DNA of 7,635 nt, taken from contig JAJRUR010000121.1 of the NCBI GenBank assembly GCA_024277695.1, positions 1 to 7,635 on the forward strand, read 5' to 3'. This document shows positions 1 to 7,139 of the stretch, in pieces (the stretch's first letter is position 1; every line of letters starts with the position of its first letter). The stretch is from Bacteroidota bacterium (GTDB taxonomy: Bacteria; Bacteroidota; Bacteroidia; Chitinophagales; Saprospiraceae). The notes beneath the pieces are model-generated. The model was given only the letters and a program-made list of their open reading frames with translations. It had not been told where the DNA came from and made no database searches. The translations under genes were made by a program, and so were the position numbers.

Positions 1-19
1 GTTTATTATTTTGGTCGAT

Positions 20-33
20 AAAACAATTGTTTT
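20..33. promoter_or_regulatory. 14-bp perfect palindrome upstream of the S9 peptidase gene
   Basis: AAAACAATTGTTTT is perfectly self-complementary. The dyad extends outward as GAT...ATC if one extra T on the right arm is allowed (17-37). It could be an operator for a dimeric regulator, or an AT-rich terminator hairpin of a gene lying to the left of the window, since the right arm carries a run of five T. The sequence alone does not separate these readings. AT-rich DNA produces such palindromes by chance fairly often, so confidence is limited. Confidence 0.35.
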
Positions 34-58
34 TATCTAAATACTCCAACACGCTAGT

Positions 59-74
59 ATAGTAGATCTACTAT
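59..74. promoter_or_regulatory. 16-bp perfect palindrome, candidate operator
   Basis: ATAGTAGATCTACTAT is perfectly self-complementary over 16 bp with no spacer and is followed by TTTTT. It lies 31 bp upstream of the candidate -7 box (106-113) of the peptidase gene, a usual place for an operator or activator site. Its centre is 40 bp from that of the palindrome at 20-33, but the two sequences differ. As a terminator it would be weak: it has no GC-rich stem and the loop would have to eat into the dyad. An operator is the more natural reading, by inference only. Confidence 0.4.
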
Positions 75-105
75 TTTTAAATAAAATAACTTACATTCGA
101 AGCCT

Positions 106-113
106 TATCTTTG
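106..113 (+). promoter_or_regulatory. Candidate Bacteroidota -7 promoter box for the S9 peptidase gene
   Basis: TATCTTTG fits the Bacteroidota sigma-ABfr -7 consensus TAnnTTTG exactly. It lies 18 bp upstream of the ATG at 132, which would give a short 5' leader of roughly a dozen bases. No convincing TTG/TTTG -33 box is visible at the expected distance, so the assignment rests on the -7 box and its position. Confidence 0.45.
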
Positions 114-131
114 ATATAATAAAATTATACT

Positions 132-2804
132 ATGAAAAACACATTGCTTTACTTTGCTGTTCTTTTTGCATTTATGATCAGTTGTAAAACCACAGACAAA
201 ATAAAAACCACTATGAGCGAAACCGAAATCCCCTTAATTGACAGGGAAATATTTTTTGGCAATGCCGAAATATCTTCCGGTGATCTGAGTCCCGACGGAT
301 CCCATGTGGCCTTTCTCAAAGAGTACGAAGGCATAATGAATATATGGGTCAAATCCTTTGATGCAGACTTTGATGATGCTGTCCTTCTCACGAAAAGCAA
401 GTCTCCGATACTTGGTTTTTTCTGGACAAGAGACAGTAAGTACATATTGTATGTCAATGATAATGACGGAGATGAAAACATGAACATCTTCAAAGTAAAT
501 CCTAAAGAGGCCACTAAAAACAAAATACCGGCATCCAAAAACCTAACAGCCTTGGACGAAGTGACCGCTCAAATCTATATGGTAAGTCGCAAGGATCCCA
601 ATATCATGATGATCGGTCTAAATGACCGAGACAAAGCTTGGCACGACCTCTATAAGTTGGAAATCGCTGAGGCAAAACTCACCAAGGTATTCGAGAATAC
701 AGACCGAATCACCGGATGGACCTTTGACTGGGACGAAAAAGCACGTTTTGCATCGAGGACGGACGAAAACGGATTTAGCCAGATACTGCGTGTCGATGAA
801 GACGGTACTTTCCACAAAATTTACGAGACGAACCTTAAAGAATCAGCTTATGTAGCCGGATGGAATGAGGACAATTCTCTATGCTATCTCGTATCCAACA
901 AAGGAGATGTCAACTTGACCGGCCTGTATATGATGGACCCAAATACAGGAGAGACAACACTTGTAGAGACAGATCCGGCAGGAAAAGTAGATTTTGGTGG
1001 TCTTTTTCTGGATCATAATACACGTAAAATCATCTCGACGTCTTATACTGAAAACAAAACACGAAGGTACTGGAGAGACAAGAAATTTCAGGCTGACTTT
1101 GAATATTTGGAGTCAAAATTTCCGGATAGAGAAATTGGTATTACCAGTATGACAAAAGATTATAATCAGTGGTTAGTAGCCCTCAGCGGAGACAAATATG
1201 CTACCGAGGTGTACTACTTTGATCGAAAGACTAAAGACCTCATTTACCAATATACTCCTAAACCAAAGCTCAAGGAGGTAGAACAGTATCTCGCATCGAT
1301 GCAAGCTATAAGCTATCCCAGTAGTGACGGACTGATGATCCCGGGGTATCTTTCCCTACCTCGAGGCAATGCAGAAAAAAACCTTCCTTTGGTAGTACTG
1401 GTACATGGTGGTCCCAAAGGGCCACGCGACCATTGGGGATACCACCCATATGTGCAGTTTTTGACCAATCGAGGATATGCCGTCCTTCAACCCAATTTTA
1501 GAGCCTCCGGCGGGTACGGAAAAGCTTTCCTCAATGCAGGAGACAAACAATGGGGCAAGCTTATGCAAGATGATATCACCTGGGGTGTCAAGCACTTGAT
1601 ATCAAAAGGAATAGCAGACCCTGACCGCGTAGCCATCATGGGCGGAAGCTATGGAGGCTATGCAACCCTAGCCGGTATGGCTTTTACTCCCGATGTATAT
1701 GCCTGTGGTGTAGATATCGTAGGACCGAGCAATCTATTTACCCTCTTGGAGTCCATTCCACCGTATTGGGAAGCCGGTAGAAAATGGCTCTACGAAATGG
1801 TTGGGGACCCGGATACCGAAGAGGGCGCTCGACTGCTTCGTGAAGCAAGTCCTTTATTCGCTGCTGATCAGATCAAAAAACCACTCATGATCATCCAAGG
1901 TGCCAATGACCCCAGAGTCAAAAAAGCAGAGTCTGACCAAATCGTCATCGCACTTCGCGACAAAAATCAGCCTGTCAGCTATCTGCTTGCCCATGATGAA
2001 GGACACGGATTTAGAAAACCTCTCAATCGCAAAGCTATGATGGCAGAGATCGAAAAGTTTTTAGCTCAACATATCCATGGTAGATACCAAGAAGACATAC
2101 CCCAAGATGTACTAGAAACTTTGAAAAAACTACAAGTCGATATATCTACGGTAACTTATGCTCCCGAAGAAAAACTGCCTGCACTATCTGACCTATCCCA
2201 ACTCAAGGCGATAGTAACCCCCGGCACCTATCAATATGAGATCCGTATCAAGTCTCAAGCCAAAGAAGATGTCATGGCAAAAACCCGTCAAATTATCCCA
2301 ACCGAAAGCGGATGGAAAATAAAAGATATGGCTTCCGGCCCCATGGGAGATATGATGGATGAAGCCATCTACGATACGAGTATGAAAATCAAATCACGCA
2401 CTGTAAAGCAAGGCGGTATGGAAATCCCTATAACTTATGATAATAATCAAGTATCGATGACTATGATGGGTAAGGAAATGCATATCAAAGCAGAAGGCGT
2501 CCTACTTTGCGAAGGTGCGGGATTGGCCAATGTCATAGCCGGACTCGGTCTAAAACCCGGAGATGCTACCTCTTTTTATATCGCAGAACTATCCAGTGGC
2601 AAAGCAAAGCAATTCAAAGTAGTGCGTAGAACGGATGAGCATGTCAACGGACGAGCAGTAGGAGCATATCACTTAGCTTATGTAGAAAATGAAAATGAAA
2701 CGATTGATATTTTGGTTGATCAAAAAACGGGTAATCTTTTCAAATCAAAACGTGTTATGCCCACATTTGGAAATATCGAAATTACGGAGACACTTATAGA
2801 ATGA
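132..2804 (+). CDS. S9 family serine peptidase, lipoprotein, with extra C-terminal domain
   Basis: This 890-residue protein is a probable envelope-anchored dipeptidyl or acylaminoacyl peptidase that cleaves short peptides. Residues 1-17 form a lipoprotein signal peptide ending MIS-C18; Met at -3 is slightly off the usual lipobox. The residues after Cys18 (K-T-T-D-K) do not match the K-(D/E)2 surface-export signal, so a periplasm-facing anchor is more likely than surface display (inference). Residues of about 38-380 look like the N-terminal beta-propeller. Residues of about 390-650 are the alpha/beta-hydrolase domain, with HGGP at 425-428, the nucleophile motif GGSYGG (Ser506), Asp593 in GANDPR and His625 in DEGHGF, so the catalytic triad is complete. 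Typical relatives end near residue 650. Here about 240 further residues follow, beta-rich and reminiscent of DUF3108/TapB-like domains. The ATG at 132 gives a clean signal peptide. The gene stands alone on this strand and converges on the barrel gene. The peptidase call is firm; the substrate and the role of the C-terminal domain are unknown. Confidence 0.95.
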   Translation: MKNTLLYFAVLFAFMISCKTTDKIKTTMSETEIPLIDREIFFGNAEISSGDLSPDGSHVAFLKEYEGIMNIWVKSFDADFDDAVLLTKSKSPILGFFWTRDSKYILYVNDNDGDENMNIFKVNPKEATKNKIPASKNLTALDEVTAQIYMVSRKDPNIMMIGLNDRDKAWHDLYKLEIAEAKLTKVFENTDRITGWTFDWDEKARFASRTDENGFSQILRVDEDGTFHKIYETNLKESAYVAGWNEDNSLCYLVSNKGDVNLTGLYMMDPNTGETTLVETDPAGKVDFGGLFLDHNTRKIISTSYTENKTRRYWRDKKFQADFEYLESKFPDREIGITSMTKDYNQWLVALSGDKYATEVYYFDRKTKDLIYQYTPKPKLKEVEQYLASMQAISYPSSDGLMIPGYLSLPRGNAEKNLPLVVLVHGGPKGPRDHWGYHPYVQFLTNRGYAVLQPNFRASGGYGKAFLNAGDKQWGKLMQDDITWGVKHLISKGIADPDRVAIMGGSYGGYATLAGMAFTPDVYACGVDIVGPSNLFTLLESIPPYWEAGRKWLYEMVGDPDTEEGARLLREASPLFAADQIKKPLMIIQGANDPRVKKAESDQIVIALRDKNQPVSYLLAHDEGHGFRKPLNRKAMMAEIEKFLAQHIHGRYQEDIPQDVLETLKKLQVDISTVTYAPEEKLPALSDLSQLKAIVTPGTYQYEIRIKSQAKEDVMAKTRQIIPTESGWKIKDMASGPMGDMMDEAIYDTSMKIKSRTVKQGGMEIPITYDNNQVSMTMMGKEMHIKAEGVLLCEGAGLANVIAGLGLKPGDATSFYIAELSSGKAKQFKVVRRTDEHVNGRAVGAYHLAYVENENETIDILVDQKTGNLFKSKRVMPTFGNIEITETLIE

Positions 2805-2816
2805 TCCTACGGACCC

Positions 2817-2831
2817 CTAAGCACAGCTTAG
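2817..2831. terminator. Small hairpin at the convergent gene junction, possible bidirectional terminator
   Basis: CTAAGC-ACA-GCTTAG is a perfect 6-bp stem with a 3-nt loop. It lies in the 23-bp gap between two convergent genes and overlaps the stop codon of the barrel gene on the minus strand. There is no T-run on either side, so it is not a textbook intrinsic terminator. Its position, where transcripts from both sides must end, is the main argument. Confidence 0.3.
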
Positions 2832-5461
2832 TAAGCATACTTTAGCCCTATCGATACAAAACCAAGCCGCCTACTCACTACATTAGACAAGAGTACACCG
2901 TCTAATCTGCTAAAATTTATATCGGCATTGCGTCCGATATTTAGAAAATCTTCTGCTCTAAATACTAAGCTGAATCTTTCGTTAAAGATATGGCGATACA
3001 GCTTAAAATCTAATCTATTGTAGCCGGCATTTTTTGTCTTTGATCTATACGACTGAAATACATATTTGAGAAAAATGTCCATATCCTTGTAACTGAATTC
3101 TACACCAAAATCCAGGTCTAAAGTGTAAAATTGATTCACTATACCAAATGAACTAAAAGTATTGAATACAAGTTGTGCTCCCGAATCAAAATGCAAATGC
3201 TTGAATCGCTTGTATTTCAACCTCAATTGATTTGATATCAAGATCAAATTTTGCTGAGTGTTACTCGCTTCATAAGCTACATTATTCTGCAAACGAGAAT
3301 AAGAAGACTTAATTTTTAGTCTATATTTTTTATGCATAATCGGGCGCGCATGCGTAAAACCAAACCCATAGGATCTATCCAGACTTAGATCGGCTAGTTG
3401 TCTGATTATGATATTTTTTTCCACTCGGTTTCTTTCCGAAATACGACCTGAAGCATTCATATATTGGACCATCCCGAAAGTAAGACGCTCACTCTTGACA
3501 TTAAAAGAGCCAAACATAAAATGCCCTTGTAGGGCATTAGAAGCAAATACATCCGGCCAAGCTTTGTTATCCACTACGAGCAAACTTTCAATATCAATCA
3601 CACCTTGGGGAAACTCCGGAATATAAAGATCATTTTCTGCATTGATGTTCAAAATCAAAAATCGATTATTGGCTTTTGTTTTTCTTTCAAAATATAGGGA
3701 TGGATACACCCAGTGGTCTTCAACATTCTGAAAACCTTTTAGCTCCAATAAAGCACTTTTATAGGACACTCCAAACTTTAACTTACTGATTCCCTTATTC
3801 AAACTTAGATATATGCCATTATCTATCACTCGTTTAAAAAACAAGCCAGTCTCATCTAAAATAAGAGAATTATAAAAATTGCTTTTTCTTGTATTGGTTC
3901 TTGACATATTACTCCAAAGGAGACTATATTCTTTATTGAAGCGATAACTAACTTCATTTCGAATATTCCATTCAGCATCATTATAATTAAATGCACTTAA
4001 ATAATTTATGCTCAGTGTTTGCGACAAAAATGTTTCTAATATAGTTGGTGACTCGGTCCAAAGAATTGATCGGCTTTTATCTTGCATAAGCCCTGACCAA
4101 GAAACACTCCCCTCGTAAGAAATCCTATCGCTGATTCTATATCCCAGCAAAGCAGCCAGAACATTATTTCTGGATGTAATCTGACTATTTGCAGATTCGG
4201 TAATCTTATTTTCCGATAAATAATCCGCTTTATCTGCCGATAGGTTCGTCGAAATGTTATTTATAGAATTCAATCTTAGCCACATCCTATCAAGAGGCTT
4301 ATACGTTACAGAAATATTGCCAAACCACAACAGCTGATTTATGTTACCGGATTGATTATACCCAACCCTAAAGTCATTAATTTCTTCCTCGTAGATAGAT
4401 GTATCGGCCAAGTTTTCAACGCGTTGCTGAAGGAAAGAAGTGGCCTTAAGTTTAATTTTGGGAGCTCGATAGCTGGCATTTAAAATAGCTTGCCCTGACC
4501 TTCCGGAATTGCTTCTTTCTTGAGAAGATACTATGGCCGGGATCCCGGCAAGATTTTGGCTAGAACCAAGATAATCATCATAACTTTGTAATCTAAGATA
4601 ATCTTGGACACCAAAATAGGTATCCTCTAATGTTGTATTGTATAATTTTAGATTGACCTTCAACTTATTAGTGATGTACAGTGACTTGAGTTGAGTGGAA
4701 TTTCTACCTTGACTTCCTATCATAAATTGAGCAGACAAACCCACTACTTTATCATCTTTTGTCTTGACATTGAGGACTAATTCTGAAGCCTCATGCAGGC
4801 TATCCTGATACCACGGTCGATATCCGTCTATCACCTCTAACTGACTTAACTGACTAGGATGCATATCATCTAATACTGTAGTACGTGAAGCATTGAGATA
4901 ATCATCGTCATTTAACAAAATTCTTTGGACCTGTCTTCCGTTAAAAATGACATTGTTTTCTTCATCTATATCCAAGCCCGGCATTCTAGTGATTACTTGG
5001 CGCAAACTATGAGTAGATCTGTCCGCATAATAATCTACTTCGTACATAACAGTATCCCCCTTTATATAAATTCCATTTTTGCTTACTGCTACTTCGATCT
5101 GATCCAAATCAAAAATTTGTGGGGATAAATATATTTTCTTATTGGTGATCTGCTCTTCAGAACACGCGATACTATCAACTATAGGTGCATAAGACAAATG
5201 CTTAGCCATAAGCCTATATTCTCCAATAGGTACTCGCAAATAACATTGTCCTTCTTTGTTACTTATACAATAATCGGCAGAAAATTCAGAACTTCCTCTA
5301 TACAAGTTTACTAGTGTACCGGATACAAATGTAGAATCTACTGCGTCATATAAATAAACATTTATTTCACAGTCTTGACCAAACAAGTCCGATATCCAAC
5401 TAGTAAAAAAAAATAGCAAAAAAAATAAAAACAGAGATAAAAGATCAGTAATACTGCTCAT
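2828..5461 (-). CDS. Outer-membrane beta-barrel protein with carboxypeptidase-regulatory-like N-terminal domain (GLPGLI partner, TonB-dependent receptor-like)
   Basis: The start chosen is the ATG at 5461, one base after the GLPGLI stop codon, giving 877 residues. A TTG at 5500 would add 13 residues ahead of the signal peptide and overlap the upstream gene, so it is less likely. Residues 1-28 are a very hydrophobic, Phe/Leu-rich signal peptide. Residues of about 32-115 form a CarboxypepD_reg-like beta-sandwich. Residues of about 116-235 are plug-like, with the motifs GDTVMYEV (135-142), RMPGLDID (159-166) and a following ILLNDDDYL, typical of barrels partnered with GLPGLI proteins. The remainder alternates aromatic and polar residues as in a beta-barrel and ends in an aromatic residue (KYAY). 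No clear TonB box is visible, so energised transport is not shown by sequence. It probably acts in the outer membrane with the GLPGLI protein. The cargo is unknown; import or assembly of a surface product are both possible. The coding strand is AT-rich and starts in homopolymer tracts. Confidence 0.88.
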   Translation of the reverse strand: MSSITDLLSLFLFFLLFFFTSWISDLFGQDCEINVYLYDAVDSTFVSGTLVNLYRGSSEFSADYCISNKEGQCYLRVPIGEYRLMAKHLSYAPIVDSIACSEEQITNKKIYLSPQIFDLDQIEVAVSKNGIYIKGDTVMYEVDYYADRSTHSLRQVITRMPGLDIDEENNVIFNGRQVQRILLNDDDYLNASRTTVLDDMHPSQLSQLEVIDGYRPWYQDSLHEASELVLNVKTKDDKVVGLSAQFMIGSQGRNSTQLKSLYITNKLKVNLKLYNTTLEDTYFGVQDYLRLQSYDDYLGSSQNLAGIPAIVSSQERSNSGRSGQAILNASYRAPKIKLKATSFLQQRVENLADTSIYEEEINDFRVGYNQSGNINQLLWFGNISVTYKPLDRMWLRLNSINNISTNLSADKADYLSENKITESANSQITSRNNVLAALLGYRISDRISYEGSVSWSGLMQDKSRSILWTESPTILETFLSQTLSINYLSAFNYNDAEWNIRNEVSYRFNKEYSLLWSNMSRTNTRKSNFYNSLILDETGLFFKRVIDNGIYLSLNKGISKLKFGVSYKSALLELKGFQNVEDHWVYPSLYFERKTKANNRFLILNINAENDLYIPEFPQGVIDIESLLVVDNKAWPDVFASNALQGHFMFGSFNVKSERLTFGMVQYMNASGRISERNRVEKNIIIRQLADLSLDRSYGFGFTHARPIMHKKYRLKIKSSYSRLQNNVAYEASNTQQNLILISNQLRLKYKRFKHLHFDSGAQLVFNTFSSFGIVNQFYTLDLDFGVEFSYKDMDIFLKYVFQSYRSKTKNAGYNRLDFKLYRHIFNERFSLVFRAEDFLNIGRNADINFSRLDGVLLSNVVSRRLGFVSIGLKYAY

Positions 5462-5462
5462 C

Positions 5463-6218
5463 TCATTTTTTAATTCTATGACAAAACTCTTGAATCTCAA
5501 GTGTCTTTTTTTTATTTTTCCATAAAACAGAAATCTCTTGTAAAGTTTCTGCTGACTGATTATAGGATGTCAAGATAAATCTTTTATTATTATTCAGACT
5601 CACTTCTACTATCAAACCCGGCAGGCCACCTAAATATAATGGTCCGTCCGATATAGGTATTTCGGTAGTAAACCATGCATCAACTTGATCAAAACAATTA
5701 GCGTATGTAGCTCGTTGACATTTCAATCCTACAATATATCTAACTTCATTATGAAGTGTCCAGTTTATATTTCTGACATTTCCCAATAAGAAGAAATCTT
5801 CAAAATCTTTAGTTTTTTTATACTGAAACTCACCTGAAACCAAGTCCTTAAATACCTTATCCTCCCTCATCTCATTGTATAAGGTTATAGAACCTCCGTC
5901 AAGATCCACCGGAGCAACTTCTTCATCATCCTTTAGTACAAACAGAGATTGACCCTCCTCATAATACAATGTAAAATACTCTCGATAGTTCTGTTTCAGC
6001 TCACTAATCTTTTTTAGTATCTCTCCATTATATAGTTCTTTTGACTTAAGGGCTTCCTTTTGCCGTGCAGCCTTTTCCACTGTAGTGACATGCATAAACT
6101 CGTACTCAAATGTCCACGATTGAGCTTGTCCAGCTACCACTGAATAAAAATAGAGAGATAAAACAAATATCCCTCTACTCCATACTCTTAACACTTGATG
6201 ACCACACTTAGCACTCAC
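5463..6218 (-). CDS. GLPGLI family protein, exported
   Basis: The signature that names the family, GLPGLI, is at residues 198-203 of the 251-residue form, in the usual setting: a Trp/Ile-containing stretch, AWFTTEIPI, then GP and the motif. A signal peptide with a hydrophobic core (IFVLSLYFYSVVAG) ends near AQA-QS at about residue 32. Residues of about 45-85 are charged and probably helical. Two cysteines (167, 175) could form a disulfide in the periplasm. No in-frame ATG lies between the signal peptide and the OsmC gene. An ATG at 6314 would overlap OsmC by 100 bp and put a non-signal extension in front. The GTG at 6218 overlaps the OsmC stop as GTGA, which suggests translational coupling and is chosen here. 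The GTG at 6194 (243 residues, 20 bases after the OsmC stop) gives a more compact signal peptide and is a real alternative. Proteins of this family are typically encoded next to barrels with a carboxypeptidase-regulatory domain, as here; the biochemical role is unknown. Confidence 0.88.
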   Translation of the reverse strand: MSAKCGHQVLRVWSRGIFVLSLYFYSVVAGQAQSWTFEYEFMHVTTVEKAARQKEALKSKELYNGEILKKISELKQNYREYFTLYYEEGQSLFVLKDDEEVAPVDLDGGSITLYNEMREDKVFKDLVSGEFQYKKTKDFEDFFLLGNVRNINWTLHNEVRYIVGLKCQRATYANCFDQVDAWFTTEIPISDGPLYLGGLPGLIVEVSLNNNKRFILTSYNQSAETLQEISVLWKNKKKTLEIQEFCHRIKK

Positions 6219-6637
6219 TCCCCCTCTACGAAATGCACCTTCGTGGCTACTTTGGAAAATTTGTCGAACATAGCCGTCACACCGCAATAACGCTCTATAG
6301 ACAGATCTACACATTTTTGAAGTTTATCTTTTTTAAGATTAGTACCGTAAAAGTAATAATGTACCGTGACATGATCATAATACTTGGGATGTTCTTCGGT
6401 GAGTGAAGCCTCGACTTCTATCCTAAAACTGTCCGGTTCGGCACGCATCTTTTTGAACAGAGAGGCTACATCCATCGCCGTGCATCCGGCGAGTGATGAG
6501 AGCATAAGAGCCTTTGGTCGCATACCCTTGGGCGATCCATCTTCATGAAGGTCTGCCGTCAAGACAAACTGCCCTCCCGACTGAGATACGACGAAGGTCA
6601 TTCCGGATGACCATTCTAAATCTATTTTATTTTTCAT
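6215..6637 (-). CDS. OsmC family protein (peroxiredoxin-like thiol protein)
   Basis: This 140-residue cytoplasmic protein has the usual family length and both hallmark cysteines: Cys52 in LAGCTAMDV, on the central helix, and Cys118 in ERYCGV. In the family these reduce organic hydroperoxides, or bind other reactive sulfur compounds, with electrons from lipoyl or thiol donors. The N-terminal strand pattern and the GMRPKALMLSSLAGC segment resemble the YhfA-like branch more than classical OsmC/Ohr, so the true substrate is open. A third cysteine, Cys109, is not expected to be catalytic. The ATG at 6637 is preceded 4 bp upstream by a TACATTTG box. It is the first gene of a probable three-gene operon, its stop overlapping the GTG of the GLPGLI gene. 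Rows counted by hand are clearly richer in GC here than in the two genes downstream. Confidence 0.92.
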   Translation of the reverse strand: MKNKIDLEWSSGMTFVVSQSGGQFVLTADLHEDGSPKGMRPKALMLSSLAGCTAMDVASLFKKMRAEPDSFRIEVEASLTEEHPKYYDHVTVHYYFYGTNLKKDKLQKCVDLSIERYCGVTAMFDKFSKVATKVHFVEGE

Positions 6638-6641
6638 AAGA

Positions 6642-6649
6642 CAAATGTA
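6642..6649 (-). promoter_or_regulatory. Candidate -7 box for the OsmC-GLPGLI-barrel operon
   Basis: Read on the minus strand this is TACATTTG, an exact match to TAnnTTTG. Only four bases separate it from the OsmC ATG at 6637, so the transcript would be leaderless or nearly so. A TTTG lies 13 bp further upstream, closer than the usual spacing of about 19-21 bp to a -33 box, so the -33 element is weak. The match could be chance in AT-rich DNA. Confidence 0.4.
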
Positions 6650-6719
6650 TGGATTTGATGACCAAAAAGCAGAAGATTGGATTCAAATAATTCATTTATA
6701 TGGGCAAAAGACTACTCTA

Positions 6720-7103
6720 CTACAGCGAGTCGATTACTCCCCGTAAACGCTCCTCAACGGATTGGGCTATATGGTGCAAGTCCGGATTGTCTATCGCCAT
6801 CATAGATGCCATAGGGCGCACTGCAGCTACTTCTACTCCATGATCCACTTTTCGGACTACCACATTGCAAGGAAGCATCAAACCGATCCAAGGCTCAGCC
6901 GTCACAGCAGCAAAAGCACTCGAAGGATGGCAAGCTCCCAGTATTATATAGTCGTCCATATCCTTATCAAGCTTTTTCTTTATGGTAGCTTTCATGTCTA
7001 TTTGTGTCAACACGCCAAAACCTGCAGCTGACAGTTGGTCCGTAACCTGCTGTACCGCCTCATCAAAACTTGATGCTATTCTTTTTGAGATATAATATTG
7101 CAT
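6720..7103 (-). CDS. DUF302 domain-containing protein
   Basis: This 127-residue protein is essentially one DUF302 domain over its whole length. The diagnostic pieces are the N-terminal SFDEAVQQVTDQL helix, GACHP at 56-60, the EPWIGLMLPCNVVV segment (70-83) and the C-terminal VRPMASM segment followed by a long helix. Cys58 and Cys79 sit in the two conserved motifs; whether they act as redox or metal ligands is not known to me. There is no signal peptide, so it is probably cytoplasmic. The family has no settled biochemical function and occurs as small stand-alone proteins, sometimes near redox or sulfur genes. It lies 82 bp upstream of the OsmC gene on the same strand, with a promoter-like box in the gap, so co-transcription is possible but not shown. 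The ATG at 7103 begins right at the conserved N-terminal strand. Confidence 0.92.
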   Translation of the reverse strand: MQYYISKRIASSFDEAVQQVTDQLSAAGFGVLTQIDMKATIKKKLDKDMDDYIILGACHPSSAFAAVTAEPWIGLMLPCNVVVRKVDHGVEVAAVRPMASMMAIDNPDLHHIAQSVEERLRGVIDSL

Positions 7104-7139
7104 AAGATGTATTTTTTTTAATAATTAACTGATATAATA

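Noticed and set aside
149..538. 129-codon open frame on the minus strand inside the peptidase gene
   Set aside because: It is antisense to a firmly identified lipoprotein and propeller sequence and has no recognisable domain or start context; it is a shadow frame.
5464..5500. TTG start at 5500 for the barrel gene
   Set aside because: The ATG at 5461 lies one base after the GLPGLI stop and directly precedes the hydrophobic signal peptide; the TTG adds 13 residues overlapping GLPGLI codons.
6219..6314. N-terminal extension of the GLPGLI frame to the ATG at 6314
   Set aside because: The added residues come from the OsmC gene in another frame, would place about 30 residues before the signal peptide, and give a 100-bp overlap between two co-directional genes.
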